64,000 nucleotides of DNA from Verrucomicrobiales bacterium (GCA_029213065.1 JARGPH010000025.1:16468-80467), one strand, 5' to 3'. Shown: positions 9,065 through 18,799, numbered from the stretch's first letter. The notes: a model not told the origin generated them from the letters alone. Numbers and translations are program-made.

Positions 9065-9145
9065 GGTATGAGGAAAGGTTCCTGAATACTGTGTCGGGGG
9101 AAAGGGCGTCATGCGGCTACTCTGCCGGCGGCCTGATATACAAAG

Positions 9146-10435
9146 ATGACTAAATTTGCCCAATTCTGTTTCGTCCTTTTGGCGCTGCCGGTGGTTGGTC
9201 TTTCTCAAACCGCGTTGGAATATGCGCCTGCACCTGCGGATAATCCGCTCAAGGGATTCGTGCCCTATGTGGAGGCGGATCAGTGGGAGCGATTTCCCCA
9301 CAGCATGGAGTTTCACTATTTTGCGCTCAATGAGCTGATGCAGGGATACGAGTCGTTTCACTGGTCCCCGATTGAAAAGATTCTCGCGACCGCGCAGGGG
9401 CGGGGCTGCCAGCTCACTTTCCGGGTGATGATGGAGTATCCGAATCGCGGGGTTCTCGTTCCGCGCTTTCTCATCGACGAAGGGGTGAAGGTTACGAAGT
9501 GGGAGTCGAAGGAAAGCGACAGCGGTATTTGTCATACCCCGGATTACGAAGATCCCCGGTTGCGGCGTGCCCTCGTGGCATTTGTTGCAGCGTTAGGGGA
9601 AAAATATGACGGCGATCCCCGCGTCGCTTATCTCACGGCGGGGTTGCTGGGGCTGTGGGGCGAGTGGCACAATTATCCGCGAGAGGAGCTCGCGGCCTCG
9701 AAAGAAACCGAGGGGCTTGTTCTCGATGCTTATGAAAAGGCATTTTCAAAAACGCCGGTTCTTTTGCGGTATCCTGCGGGAGAGGATCATTACGCGCATG
9801 CCGCGAATCATCTGCGGCCATTTGGCTATCACGATGACTCGTTTAGCTGGGCGACTCTGGATACGGGGCGCCGGCAGGATGACTGGTATTTTATGCCGCT
9901 CGTGAAAGCGGCGGGGGCGACCGGGAAATGGAAGACGCAACCGATCGGGGGCGAGTTGAGGCCGGATCTCTGGGAAAAGAGTTTCACGGAAACGCCGCAC
10001 CCGCGCTCTCAGGGATTCGAAGCCTGTGTTCGTGAAACGCATGCGAGCTGGCTGATGGATTCCGGATTGTTCGAGAAACGCTTTCCTCTTTCGGAGAGCC
10101 GGAAGGAGAGTGCGACAAAGGCGGTGCAGTTGCTGGGGTATGAATTTTTCGTGTCGGAATGGCAGATCGTCGGTGGTGAAATTCGAATTACGGTCGAGAA
10201 CCGCGGCGTCGCTCCTTTCTACCATGACTGGCCGGTTGAGTTGGAAGCGGGCGGGAAGCGCATCGCAAGGTTCCATCTTCGGGGGATTCTTCCGGGTGAT
10301 TCGAGAACGTGGACCGCAAAGGTGGTTGCTGAGGGAGCCGAATATCGGTTGCGGGTCCCGAATCCGATGGAGGGTGGAAAACCGCTTCGCTTCGCCAATG
10401 CAGAACAGGGCGATGAGTGGTTGGTATTGCCCTAG
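9146..10435 (+). CDS. Secreted DUF4832-type glycosidase-like protein
   Basis: 429-residue protein with a signal peptide (about 1-20). The conserved early N-P-L-K-G-F motif and a G-L-W-G-E-W-H-N segment are typical of DUF4832 proteins, which look like TIM-barrel sugar-active enzymes followed by a beta-sandwich. The C-terminal ~110 residues are such a sandwich (E-I-R-I-T-V-E-N-R-G-V-A-P-F-Y). It is divergent from the sulfatase across 81 bases, so the two may share control and a polysaccharide substrate. The family call rests on sequence impression; the activity is unknown. Confidence 0.75.
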   Translation: MTKFAQFCFVLLALPVVGLSQTALEYAPAPADNPLKGFVPYVEADQWERFPHSMEFHYFALNELMQGYESFHWSPIEKILATAQGRGCQLTFRVMMEYPNRGVLVPRFLIDEGVKVTKWESKESDSGICHTPDYEDPRLRRALVAFVAALGEKYDGDPRVAYLTAGLLGLWGEWHNYPREELAASKETEGLVLDAYEKAFSKTPVLLRYPAGEDHYAHAANHLRPFGYHDDSFSWATLDTGRRQDDWYFMPLVKAAGATGKWKTQPIGGELRPDLWEKSFTETPHPRSQGFEACVRETHASWLMDSGLFEKRFPLSESRKESATKAVQLLGYEFFVSEWQIVGGEIRITVENRGVAPFYHDWPVELEAGGKRIARFHLRGILPGDSRTWTAKVVAEGAEYRLRVPNPMEGGKPLRFANAEQGDEWLVLP

Positions 10436-10572
10436 GAAGCCTTCTGGAGTGCTTTTGCCAGGGGATTAAGATTAGGATTTAGAAAAAGAAAAAGAGTTTG
10501 GAAACGAAGGGGGCGGGCTAACGCGATCTCGTCAGGGATCTTTCCGCCTCAGTCTGGCACTATGAAGGTGTT

Positions 10573-12000
10573 ATGAGTGTCAACCGTTTCTGCTCAGGTC
10601 CCGTTTCCCGTCGTAGTTTTCTCGAAATCGGAGGTCTCAGTGCCGCCGGTTTAGGGTTGAGTGATTTCCTGCGTTACGAAGCCAATGCCGCGGCGCACGA
10701 TGCGAATCACGTTTCCAACGACAACTCGGTGATCTTCATCTGGCTGCCCGGTGGGATGCCGCACATGGAGACTTACGACATGAAGCCGGGCGCTCCCATG
10801 GAATACCGGGGGGAGTTTGGCCCCATCAAAACGAATGTTCCCGGGATCGATGTGTGCGAGCTGCTTCCCCTCCACGCGAAGATCGCGGACAAGTTTACAA
10901 TTGTCCGTTCGCTGCACCACGAATTCTCCGACCACGGCGGTGCGCACAAACGCATGATGACAGGGCGCCCTCCCAAGGTTCCGACGGGAACGGTGAATGA
11001 TGCCCCGGCGGTGACCAACATCGTTAAAGAAATTCTCGGAGGGACCGTTGCTGAAACGGGAATGCCTACCTGCGTCGCGGCGGTGGATACGAATCGTCAC
11101 GCCGTCGATACCTTTGCATTGGGACCGGCTTATCTTGGCGCGGCGAAGACTCCGTTCATCGTCGCGGGAGATCCGAGCGATCCGGCCTTCAAGGTGCAGA
11201 ACATCGGGGTGAAGCAGTCCATGGAGACGCGTCTGGAAGACAGGCTCGCCATGCTCAAGGGGATGGACCGTTTACGCCGTGAAGTCGACGAGAGCGGAAT
11301 CATGGAGGCGATGGATTCGTTCAACAACCAGGCCATGGAAATGCTCACCAGCGAGCAGGTTCGCGATGCCTTTGATCTGACGATGGAAGATATGAAAACC
11401 CGTGAGCGATATGGTCATCACGCCTACGGGCAGCGCGGTCTTCTTGCGCGTCGACTCGTTGAAGCGGGAAGCCGGTTTGTCACTGCTGTGTGGGAGAATC
11501 CAACTCCGGGGAAAACGATTCCGAAAAACTGCGCCTCGAACTGGGATTCGCATTCGGTGAACTGCCACATTTTTGAAGACTGTAAGTGGCGGATGCCGCG
11601 ATACGATCAGGCGCTCTCAGCGTTGATCGAGGACATTTATGATCGCGGTCTCGATGAGAAGGTCATGGTCGTCGTGGCGAGTGATTTCGGCCATACCCCG
11701 AAGATCAATCCGGCGCGCGGCAACAAATCGAAGGTGATGCAGCCGGGGCGCGATCACTGGCCGAAGGCGATGTCGGTGCTGGTCTCAGGGGGCAACGCTC
11801 CCATGGGGCAGGTCATCGGGGCAACCGATTCAAAAGGGGAGCACCCCATCGAAAGGGTCATGACCCCGAACGATCTCTGGGCCACGGTTTATCAGCACCT
11901 CGGAATCGACTACAACGATTACCTGCAAAATCTCGACGGCCTCCCGATGCAGATTCTTCCGTTTGGGAAACCCATTGCCGAGCTCGCTCCGATGGCTTGA
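10573..12000 (+). CDS. Tat-exported DUF1501 protein
   Basis: 475-residue member of the DUF1501 family, common in Planctomycetes and Verrucomicrobia and related to the sulfatase/alkaline phosphatase fold. A twin-arginine signal, S-R-R-S-F-L at about residues 13-18, precedes a hydrophobic stretch, so the protein is exported folded. H-x-x-x-x-D-H-G-G-A-H-K-R and S-D-F-G-H-T-P carry candidate metal ligands. A good ribosome site (gaagg) lies 5 bases before the ATG. The DUF1549/DUF1553 gene starts 4 bases after its stop, the standard pairing for these families. Activity unknown. Confidence 0.92.
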   Translation: MSVNRFCSGPVSRRSFLEIGGLSAAGLGLSDFLRYEANAAAHDANHVSNDNSVIFIWLPGGMPHMETYDMKPGAPMEYRGEFGPIKTNVPGIDVCELLPLHAKIADKFTIVRSLHHEFSDHGGAHKRMMTGRPPKVPTGTVNDAPAVTNIVKEILGGTVAETGMPTCVAAVDTNRHAVDTFALGPAYLGAAKTPFIVAGDPSDPAFKVQNIGVKQSMETRLEDRLAMLKGMDRLRREVDESGIMEAMDSFNNQAMEMLTSEQVRDAFDLTMEDMKTRERYGHHAYGQRGLLARRLVEAGSRFVTAVWENPTPGKTIPKNCASNWDSHSVNCHIFEDCKWRMPRYDQALSALIEDIYDRGLDEKVMVVVASDFGHTPKINPARGNKSKVMQPGRDHWPKAMSVLVSGGNAPMGQVIGATDSKGEHPIERVMTPNDLWATVYQHLGIDYNDYLQNLDGLPMQILPFGKPIAELAPMA

Positions 12001-12004
12001 TATC

Positions 12005-14494
12005 ATGATTTTTCGATCTTCAGTTTTTGTCGTCGCTTTCCTTTCCGCTGCAATCCCGGCGGGAGCGGTGGAGTTTTCTCTGCACAGCGGAACCGGAGGC
12101 AGCGCGGTTGCGATCGCGGGGCCGGATGAGAGGGCTCAGGTCATTGCGATGACGAAACAGGATCGCGATTTGACCCGTGAGGTCGTCTTTCGAATTGAGC
12201 CTCCCGGGTTCGCTTCGATCGACTCGACCGGCTATGTCACTCCCCTGAAAAACGGAAAGGGTTTCATCATCGCGAAGGCGGCGGGTGACGTTCCCGTGGA
12301 GGTGAAGACGCCGATCTCGGTCACGAATTTCGAAAGGCAGCGCCCCGTCAGTTTTCCCAACGATGTCATTCCGGTGATCACGCGGAATCATTGCAACGCC
12401 GGCGCGTGCCACGCGAAAGCATCGGGGCAGAATGGATTTCAGCTTTCGTTGCTGGGGTATGAGCCGGAGAATGATTTCGAACAGATCACGACTCACTCAC
12501 GGGGAAGGCGCGTCACCCCGTCGGCGGCGGGTCACAGTTTGCTCCTGCAGAAGGCGACCGGCGATCTGCCTCACGAAGGCGGTGCCCGTCTCGATAAGGG
12601 CTCAGCTGACTACGCGACGATTCTGCGCTGGATTGACGAAGGGCTCAATTACCGGCCCGGGAACGACCCTGACATTGAACGAATTGAAGTATTTCCCAAG
12701 TCCATCGTCACAAAGCCGAACTTGGAGCAGCAGCTAGTTGTGACCGCCTATTTCAGCGACGGAACAAGGCGGGACATCACCCGGCTCGCTCAGTATGAGG
12801 CAAATCATCCGGAGCTGGCGGAGGCTGATGAACGTGGTCTTGTTGCGATTCAGGAGAAGACGGGGAGCACTGCGGTGCTGGTTCGTTTTCGCGAGCACAT
12901 CGATACCTTTGTCGCCACGATTCCGCTGGGGAATCCGATTGGGGAAATGCCTCAGCCGCGTAATTTTATCGACGGGGAGATTTTTGAACAACTCAGCTTG
13001 ATGGGGCTGCCGCCGTCGAAGGAAGTCGATGATGGCGTTTTTCTGAGACGCGTCACTCTCGACATTGCGGGGCGTCTTCCCACGGTGGAAGAGACGGAGG
13101 CTTTTCTTGTTTCAGTCGATCCGGAGAAGCGCGCTGCGAAGATCGACGCGCTTCTCGCCAGTCCTGATTACGCCGATTATTTTGCGGGGAAGTGGACCGC
13201 GATTTTACGGAACAAAGTTGATCGTGGCCGCGACTGGGTCGCCCGGGATTCGCATGCTTTCCACGCCTGGGTTCGGACCAGTCTCAATGAGAACAAACCC
13301 TTCGATCAGTTTGCCGGTGAGCTCGTCGTCGCCAGTGGCAAAGCGATCGAGAATCCGGCGGTGAGCTGGTATCGCGTCGTCAAAGATCAGAAGGAGCGGA
13401 TGGAAAATGTCGCGCAGATTTTCCTCGGGATCCGGATGCAGTGTGCGCAATGCCACCATCACCCCTACGAGCAGTGGAGCATGGATGACTACTTTTCCTT
13501 CACGGCATTTTTCTCGACGATTGAGACGAAGAACATCAAGAAACTTCCCGAGGAGGATATCTATTTTCATGGTCGCAAACCGGCCCTGATGAAGAACCCC
13601 GCCTCCGGTGAAAATATGAAGCCGAAACTTCTCGGCGACACGGAGCCGCTTGAGATTCCGGCGATGCAGGACCCCCGCTTTGATCTCGCGAACTGGATGC
13701 AGTCGAAAGAGAATCCCTATCTCGCACGTGTCCTCGTGAACCGCTATTGGAAGCACTTTTTCAGCCGGGGGCTCGTCGAGCCGGAAGATGACATTCGTCC
13801 TACCAATCCGGCGACCCATCCTGAATTGCTCGAAGCGCTCGCCGACTCGTTTCGTGAAAGCGACTTTGATCTAAAGGAACTGATTCGAACGATCTGCAAC
13901 AGCCGCACCTATCAGCTGAGCTCCGATCCGAATGGCGGCAATGCCGACGACGTGCAGAATTACGCCCGCTATTATCCGAAGCGTTTGCCCGCTGAGGTGT
14001 TGCTCGATTCGGTCAACGACATCACCGGTGCGGTGAACACTTTCTCACGTCAGCCCCAGGCGGTGAAGGCAGTCGCGCTCCCGAATGAAAAGGGGACTCA
14101 GGAATCGGAATTCCTGATGATGTTCGGACGACCGACGATGGACACCGCCTGTGAATGTGAACGAACCGGTGAGGCGAATCTGGGCCAGAGCCTCCACCTC
14201 TTGAATTCGGACACAATCCAGAAAAAGCTCACCGCTTCGAACGGGCGGGCCGCGACGCTCGCGAAAGCGAAAGACCAAAGCGATGAAGCGCGCGTTACCG
14301 AGCTGTATCTTCAGGCGATGTCCCGGGAGCCGGATGACAAAGAGATGGGGATAGCATTGGCTCACTTGAAAAAGAAACGCGAACGATCTGCCGCCGATCC
14401 CAAGGTGCTGCCACCGGTTCAGGCGGAGCAGGAAGCTTTCGAAGACATCATCTGGGTGCTTCTGAATACGAAGGAGTTCATGTTCAACCGATAG
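12005..14494 (+). CDS. Secreted Ig-like/DUF1549/DUF1553 cytochrome-type protein
   Basis: 829 residues from the ATG at 12005, which gives a signal peptide; the open frame continues upstream only into the DUF1501 gene. Order: a bacterial Ig-like module (about 20-105); a C-N-A-G-A-C-H motif like the planctomycete cytochrome-C region; a second Ig-like stretch; DUF1549 with a true C-A-Q-C-H haem-type motif; then DUF1553 with N-R-Y-W-K-H-F-F. It probably works with the DUF1501 partner outside the cytoplasm on polymer breakdown or redox chemistry. That role is inference from genome context in the phylum. Confidence 0.92.
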   Translation: MIFRSSVFVVAFLSAAIPAGAVEFSLHSGTGGSAVAIAGPDERAQVIAMTKQDRDLTREVVFRIEPPGFASIDSTGYVTPLKNGKGFIIAKAAGDVPVEVKTPISVTNFERQRPVSFPNDVIPVITRNHCNAGACHAKASGQNGFQLSLLGYEPENDFEQITTHSRGRRVTPSAAGHSLLLQKATGDLPHEGGARLDKGSADYATILRWIDEGLNYRPGNDPDIERIEVFPKSIVTKPNLEQQLVVTAYFSDGTRRDITRLAQYEANHPELAEADERGLVAIQEKTGSTAVLVRFREHIDTFVATIPLGNPIGEMPQPRNFIDGEIFEQLSLMGLPPSKEVDDGVFLRRVTLDIAGRLPTVEETEAFLVSVDPEKRAAKIDALLASPDYADYFAGKWTAILRNKVDRGRDWVARDSHAFHAWVRTSLNENKPFDQFAGELVVASGKAIENPAVSWYRVVKDQKERMENVAQIFLGIRMQCAQCHHHPYEQWSMDDYFSFTAFFSTIETKNIKKLPEEDIYFHGRKPALMKNPASGENMKPKLLGDTEPLEIPAMQDPRFDLANWMQSKENPYLARVLVNRYWKHFFSRGLVEPEDDIRPTNPATHPELLEALADSFRESDFDLKELIRTICNSRTYQLSSDPNGGNADDVQNYARYYPKRLPAEVLLDSVNDITGAVNTFSRQPQAVKAVALPNEKGTQESEFLMMFGRPTMDTACECERTGEANLGQSLHLLNSDTIQKKLTASNGRAATLAKAKDQSDEARVTELYLQAMSREPDDKEMGIALAHLKKKRERSAADPKVLPPVQAEQEAFEDIIWVLLNTKEFMFNR

Positions 14495-14554
14495 GGCGCG
14501 ACGAGGCCTTACCGGTTGACGCGCTGTCTTATTTAAGATTCCTTAAGTAAGGCG

Positions 14555-15568
14555 ATGGCAGAAAGCACCAGGAAGAAAGCGGAGGGCACGCGGCGTCCAC
14601 TCGAGCGGGTTCTGCGCATCCATGAAATGGTGAGTCGCGGCGATCATCCCAATTGCAGTACGATCGCCCGGGAGCTCGAGGTGAATCGAAAGACGATCCA
14701 GCGGGATATCAATTTCATGCGCGACGAGCTCGATATGCCGATCGCGTATATCGATGAGTCCCACGGGTATGCCTACACAAGACCGGTGAATGAGTTTCCG
14801 TTTCTGGAAACGACCGCGGATGATCTCGTCGCTTTGATTCTCGCCCGCAACGCCCTGAACCCGTTGAAGGGCTCCGCTCTTGAGGCCAATTTGCGAAGCA
14901 GCTTTCAGCGTCTTCAGGCGGGCATGAGCGAACAGGTCACGATTCCCTGGTCCGATGTTGATCAGGCCTTTTCCGTCAAATCGATGGGCATGACCGAACA
15001 CGATGTCTTCGTCTTCAATCGGCTCGCCAAAGCGGTCCTCGAAAGTCGGGAACTCCATTTTGAATATCAGAAGCTGCAGGACTCCGAGTCGATGACCCGT
15101 CAGCTTCAGCCCTACCATCTCGTTGAAATCGACGGGGGGTGGTACATCATCGGGCACGATTTGAAACGCGGTGCGCGGCGGACTTTTGCGGTCCAGCGAA
15201 TGACGAGTGTTCATCTCACTTCGAAGCGCTTCGTCCGGTCGCGCGATTTTAAACTCGAAGACCATTTCGCGGGAAGTTTCGGGGTTTGGTCAGGTGACAG
15301 TTCGGGGAGCAATCCTCTCGCGGTTCGCATTCGCTTCAGCGGGTTTGCCGCGAGGGTCGTCGCTGAGCGCCGCTGGCACCCCAGTCAGGAGATCGAGAAA
15401 ATCGAGGAGGACGGCAGTGTTATCGAGATCACGATGCAACTGACGGCGCTCGAAGATGTTGTCAGGTGGGTTCTCGGATTCGGAGCACAGGCCGAAGCGA
15501 TCGAGCCGGAAGAATTGCGCGAGCGGGTTCGGAACGAACTGTCAGCCGCCTCGGAACGATATCGCTAG
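14555..15568 (+). CDS. WYL-domain transcriptional regulator
   Basis: 337-residue DNA-binding regulator. An N-terminal HTH_11-type winged helix (about 15-70, with C-S-T-I-A-R-E-L-E-V-N-R-K-T-I-Q-R-D-I) is followed by a WYL ligand-sensing domain containing G-G-W-Y-I-I-G-H-D (the WYL position reads W-Y-I). The C-terminal extension has the usual V-R-W-V-L-G-F-G motif. Such proteins sense nucleotides or nucleic-acid damage products in several systems. A palindrome at 15611-15638, just downstream, could be its operator. The target genes are not known. Confidence 0.92.
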   Translation: MAESTRKKAEGTRRPLERVLRIHEMVSRGDHPNCSTIARELEVNRKTIQRDINFMRDELDMPIAYIDESHGYAYTRPVNEFPFLETTADDLVALILARNALNPLKGSALEANLRSSFQRLQAGMSEQVTIPWSDVDQAFSVKSMGMTEHDVFVFNRLAKAVLESRELHFEYQKLQDSESMTRQLQPYHLVEIDGGWYIIGHDLKRGARRTFAVQRMTSVHLTSKRFVRSRDFKLEDHFAGSFGVWSGDSSGSNPLAVRIRFSGFAARVVAERRWHPSQEIEKIEEDGSVIEITMQLTALEDVVRWVLGFGAQAEAIEPEELRERVRNELSAASERYR

Positions 15569-15610
15569 GTGGCGCGAAGCCGATTTGTAGCCTTTAAAAT
15601 AAAGGTTAAG

Positions 15611-15638
15611 ATCTACGAAATTTCGTAAAATCGTAGAT
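15611..15638. promoter_or_regulatory. Nested palindrome, candidate operator
   Basis: A perfect 14-base palindrome, tacgaaatttcgta (15614-15627), lies inside an 8-base inverted repeat, atctacga (15611-15618) with tcgtagat (15631-15638). It is AT-rich, unlike its surroundings, and sits between the WYL regulator and the small gene starting near 15690. It fits a dimeric repressor site for the adjacent regulator; a weak terminator is the alternative. No T-run follows it. Confidence 0.45.
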
Positions 15639-15689
15639 TTATCGAGAGGTGGGCCGTGGATGTCCCACCCTCCCGCGTAGACTGTGTGC

Positions 15690-16088
15690 ATGAAAAATCG
15701 AACTCAGTCTTTCACCTCCATCTCATTCGCCTCGGAAAACACTCCAAGGCAGTCCAGCCACCTCCGCCAACGGGAGTATTCGGGTCGGCAGGAATCGTCT
15801 GCGGCTCCGGGTTTTCCGGCGGAAAAGGCGGGGAAAGAACTCCTCGAGCTGTGTCAGGAGATCGCCGGCGTTTTAATTCGCCGCTACCTCGTGAGCGACA
15901 GCGCGGCAACGGTTCGGGCTGAGACGGCGGCAGGATTGAGAAATCGCCTTTCCTGCACCGATCGTCAGGCTCAGGCGCTCATTACGCTCGCGTTGGAGAT
16001 CATCCACGTGAAGTCGTATGGCAAATACCGCGCCTCTCCCGCGCGACTCGAAAAGTTGATCGCGCTTGCGGGAGGGGTCGCAAAGTAG
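15690..16088 (+). CDS. Small hypothetical protein
   Basis: 132 residues if started at the ATG at 15690; a second in-frame ATG lies two codons upstream. The N-terminal ~45 residues are low-complexity Ser/Gln/Arg. The C-terminal ~85 residues look helical and folded (E-L-L-E-L-C-Q-E-I-A-G-V-L-I-R-R-Y-L). No family recognised. It follows the WYL regulator and the palindrome, so it may be a regulated target. It is convergent with the PspA-like gene. Confidence 0.5.
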   Translation: MKNRTQSFTSISFASENTPRQSSHLRQREYSGRQESSAAPGFPAEKAGKELLELCQEIAGVLIRRYLVSDSAATVRAETAAGLRNRLSCTDRQAQALITLALEIIHVKSYGKYRASPARLEKLIALAGGVAK

Positions 16089-16118
16089 GGGAAAAGGCGG
16101 GCGATGCAGCCCGTTCCG

Positions 16119-16859
16119 CTACATCGTTTTCTTTTCCGACTCAGAAGTAGGTGCTTCGGAATCGTTTTCAGGGCCTTCGTCCATTACGATTCCTGCTTCG
16201 GCTGCGAAATCAGCAAGGGCAAGCTCCTGAAGAGCATCGCGCTCGGTTTCCATTAATTCGAGGTCGGAGGTGTCGATGCTGTCTTTGGCGACGCGGGCAC
16301 GGCCTTTAGCGACTTCTTTTTCCTCAGAGACCATTTGCTCCAGTCGGTTCAGGGTGTCTCCAGCGCCACCGATTTCGTTGATCATTCCGGCGGCCATCTC
16401 GTTCAGTTCCGCCGTGGCTTTGGCAATCTGTGTTTCGCTGATGCCGCGTTTCAGAGATTCGATTTTCTCCCGTGCTGAGGTCACGGCGATATCGCGCGCA
16501 TTTTTCAGTTCCTCGTAGGTTTTCTCGGCATCCTCCAGCTGTGCGACATTGGCGGTGTGCTCTTCCTTCACTTTTTGAAGACGCATGGCATACTCACCGG
16601 CGAGTTTGCGATTGCCTGCCTTGAGGTGCGCGGTGGCCTTGGCGGTCAGTTCACGGGTTTCCTTTTCTTCGCGATTCACCTGGGACATGAGTCGCTCGCA
16701 AAGGCCGGCGTGCGCGGCGAGACCTTTGTTGTATTCCGAGATCTGTTTTCTGAGATTCTCTTTCTCCACTTCAAGGAGAGCTTGAGGATTTTTCTTTTCG
16801 AGGCCGGAGACGAAGAGGCCGAAGAAGCCGCGGATGAGATTGCCAATGCGATTAAACAT
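16119..16859 (-). CDS. PspA/IM30-family membrane-stress protein
   Basis: 246-residue almost wholly helical protein with the PspA/Vipp1 start M-F-N-R-I-G-N-L-I-R-G-F, an amphipathic helix that binds membranes. Long coiled coils follow (about 25-190). The family forms ESCRT-III-like rings that protect or remodel the inner membrane under stress. The C-terminal tail is acidic and longer than in E. coli PspA. No PspB, PspC or PspF neighbour is present and no sigma-54 site was seen upstream. It is divergent from the UDG-like gene. Confidence 0.9.
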   Translation of the reverse strand: MFNRIGNLIRGFFGLFVSGLEKKNPQALLEVEKENLRKQISEYNKGLAAHAGLCERLMSQVNREEKETRELTAKATAHLKAGNRKLAGEYAMRLQKVKEEHTANVAQLEDAEKTYEELKNARDIAVTSAREKIESLKRGISETQIAKATAELNEMAAGMINEIGGAGDTLNRLEQMVSEEKEVAKGRARVAKDSIDTSDLELMETERDALQELALADFAAEAGIVMDEGPENDSEAPTSESEKKTM

Positions 16860-17025
16860 GTTCCAAGTAGGTTAGATGAGAAGATTAATGTCAGTCTTAC
16901 ATTTCCTGACTCGAAATCAAAAGCGTAAAAGTGGCAATTTACCATTACAATGCTTTGCAGCATTTCTACCACTCGCCGTTTGATTGGGGGTAGATTGTCG
17001 AGGGGACACGGTATAAGATTCGAAA

Positions 17026-17973
17026 ATGGGAAGTGATCATCCAGTAGCGGCGGGCCTGAAGGTTCTCGCCGGAATTCTCGAAACGCAGAAACAGCGCGGG
17101 CATGAGACCGTGAACATTTCGCCGGAGGCAGAGGCTCTGCTCGGTGGGATGCCCCTGAAATTCATGGAAGCGGGCCGCCGTCCTGCGGTGGTTTCAAAAT
17201 CCACGGCCGCGGCCGCGTTGCCTGCCTCTTTACCTGCTGCTCAACCGGTTGGCGCATCAGCGGGGACACCGGCAACCTCACCTCCTGCGTCTCTGCCGCC
17301 GGTGGCCACGACTCCGAAATCGGAGAAAGAAGTGAGAGCGTGCCTCAATCAGATTTTCAAGGATTTGAGATCGAGTGAAGAGTGCCGTGCTCTCGGATCT
17401 CTCTTTGAGAAAGTGGTCTTCGCGACGGGCAATCCCACCGCTGATGTCGTCGTCGTGGGCGATGCTCCCGGCTTTGAGGAGGAAAATGCGAAAAAGCCCC
17501 TCGTTGGTCCGGCCCGTGACAAGCTGGAGCAGATGCTGAAAGCGATGGGTCTCCCCATTGAAGAGGTCTATTTTTCCAATGTCGTCAAATTTCGTCCCAG
17601 GAAAGGGGACGGGCGGCTTCAGGGCTCCAGTGATCGCAACTGCACGGGTGACGAAATGCGGGTCTGTCTTCCTTTCCTTAAGAGGGAAATCGAAGCGGTC
17701 TCTCCGAAAGTGATTCTGGCATTGGGGAAAACCGCCGCTGAAGGGCTTCTCGAAAAAGGGGGAACCGTGAACGGGTTCCGTCAGGAATTGCCCGTTTTTG
17801 CCGGTGTTCCTGTGGTCGTCACCGAAGACCCCCGGAATCTGCTGCGCGACGAGCGTGAGCTTTCCCCGGATAAGGTGAAGGAAAAGAAACGATTGGTCTG
17901 GGAGGACATGTTGAAAGTGATGGAGTTCGCCGGACTGGTGATTTCAGAGAAGCAGCGGGGCTATTTCAAGTAG
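17026..17973 (+). CDS. Family-4-like uracil-DNA glycosylase with degenerate motifs
   Basis: 315 residues. The N-terminal ~110 residues form an Ala/Pro-rich linker; the C-terminal ~200 match the family 4/5 UDG fold. Motif I reads G-D-A-P-G-F-E-E-E and the core has V-Y-F-S-N-V-V-K. Family-4 enzymes hold a 4Fe-4S cluster with four cysteines. Here the first (S-E-E-C) and third (V-V-K-F-R) positions lack Cys. The usual H-P-S motif II reads E-D-P, so the conserved His is missing. The fold assignment is good but glycosylase activity is doubtful. The adjacent membrane-protein gene starts 10 bases later. Confidence 0.78.
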   Translation: MGSDHPVAAGLKVLAGILETQKQRGHETVNISPEAEALLGGMPLKFMEAGRRPAVVSKSTAAAALPASLPAAQPVGASAGTPATSPPASLPPVATTPKSEKEVRACLNQIFKDLRSSEECRALGSLFEKVVFATGNPTADVVVVGDAPGFEEENAKKPLVGPARDKLEQMLKAMGLPIEEVYFSNVVKFRPRKGDGRLQGSSDRNCTGDEMRVCLPFLKREIEAVSPKVILALGKTAAEGLLEKGGTVNGFRQELPVFAGVPVVVTEDPRNLLRDERELSPDKVKEKKRLVWEDMLKVMEFAGLVISEKQRGYFK

Positions 17974-17983
17974 AGGCGTTTCA

Positions 17984-18799
17984 ATGGCTGACGAACTCGA
18001 CAAGGCACTGGCTGCCGCGCCTGCGAAAACAGGATTCCTCGTGAAGCTGTTCGTATTTATCTGTATTCTCGCGGTAGTCGGTCTCGGTGGATTTTTCGGG
18101 ATCGTCTGGATGACGAAAAATGGAATCAATACCGCTAAGGAAACCGCGAAAGAGACCATGAAAGAAGTCGTCGCGGTCTTCACTCCGGATGAGGTCGTCG
18201 AGACATTCGAGGAGTGGCGGGAAATGAGTGCCTCGGCGACGGACGGAAATATTCTCGAAATAGCGACAGCGGAAGCGACCGAGAAATTCTCCAGAAAGAC
18301 GAATCTCGAGATGTTCGGGAAGACGCTGCCCCTCGGAACGACCGTTTCTGAAATCACGGTGCCGGCAACCTATCGCTTTCACATCGATCTGAACGATGAC
18401 TGGTTTCTCACTGCGGACGGATCAAAGCTGATCGTGCTTGCCCCTCAGGTCCGGCCTTCGCTCCCGGTCGCTTTTGACACCGCCGGGGTGGCGAAAAAGA
18501 CGCAATCCGGCTGGGCCCGCTGGGACGGCGGTGACAATCTGGAGGAACTGGAAAAGTCCATCACCTCGAAGTTGGAAGAGCGATCCGGACAGCCTGAGGT
18601 GATCGAGAAGATCAGAGGGGAGGGTAGAATCGCGGTGGCCAGGTTTGTGAAATCCTGGCTCCTCGAAAAGGGAGCCTGGGGAGATCGAAAGTTTACGGAG
18701 ATCGTCGTTGTGTTCGAAGGTGAGGAAGGCAAGGCCCTCACTGCGGCGCCGGCGACTTTAAAGCTCGATCCCAAAAGCGGGGAAGCGGTTCTTCCCTGA
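17984..18799 (+). CDS. Hypothetical single-pass membrane protein
   Basis: 271 residues. A short cytoplasmic N-terminus is followed by one transmembrane segment (about 17-44) and a soluble domain of ~225 residues with an amphipathic helix (about 45-110) and a mixed alpha/beta C-terminal part. No family recognised. It lies 10 bases after the UDG-like gene and is probably co-transcribed. The topology suggests a periplasmic domain anchored in the inner membrane. Confidence 0.7.
   Translation: MADELDKALAAAPAKTGFLVKLFVFICILAVVGLGGFFGIVWMTKNGINTAKETAKETMKEVVAVFTPDEVVETFEEWREMSASATDGNILEIATAEATEKFSRKTNLEMFGKTLPLGTTVSEITVPATYRFHIDLNDDWFLTADGSKLIVLAPQVRPSLPVAFDTAGVAKKTQSGWARWDGGDNLEELEKSITSKLEERSGQPEVIEKIRGEGRIAVARFVKSWLLEKGAWGDRKFTEIVVVFEGEEGKALTAAPATLKLDPKSGEAVLP

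Noticed and set aside
15656..15922. Alternative frame over the small gene after the WYL regulator
   Set aside because: It overlaps the longer frame at 15690 and has low-complexity composition with no helix pattern.
16860..17025. Sigma-54 promoter for the PspA-like gene
   Set aside because: I looked for a TGGCAC-N5-TTGC pattern on the minus strand and found none; only a short palindrome, aatgctgcaaagcatt, is visible.
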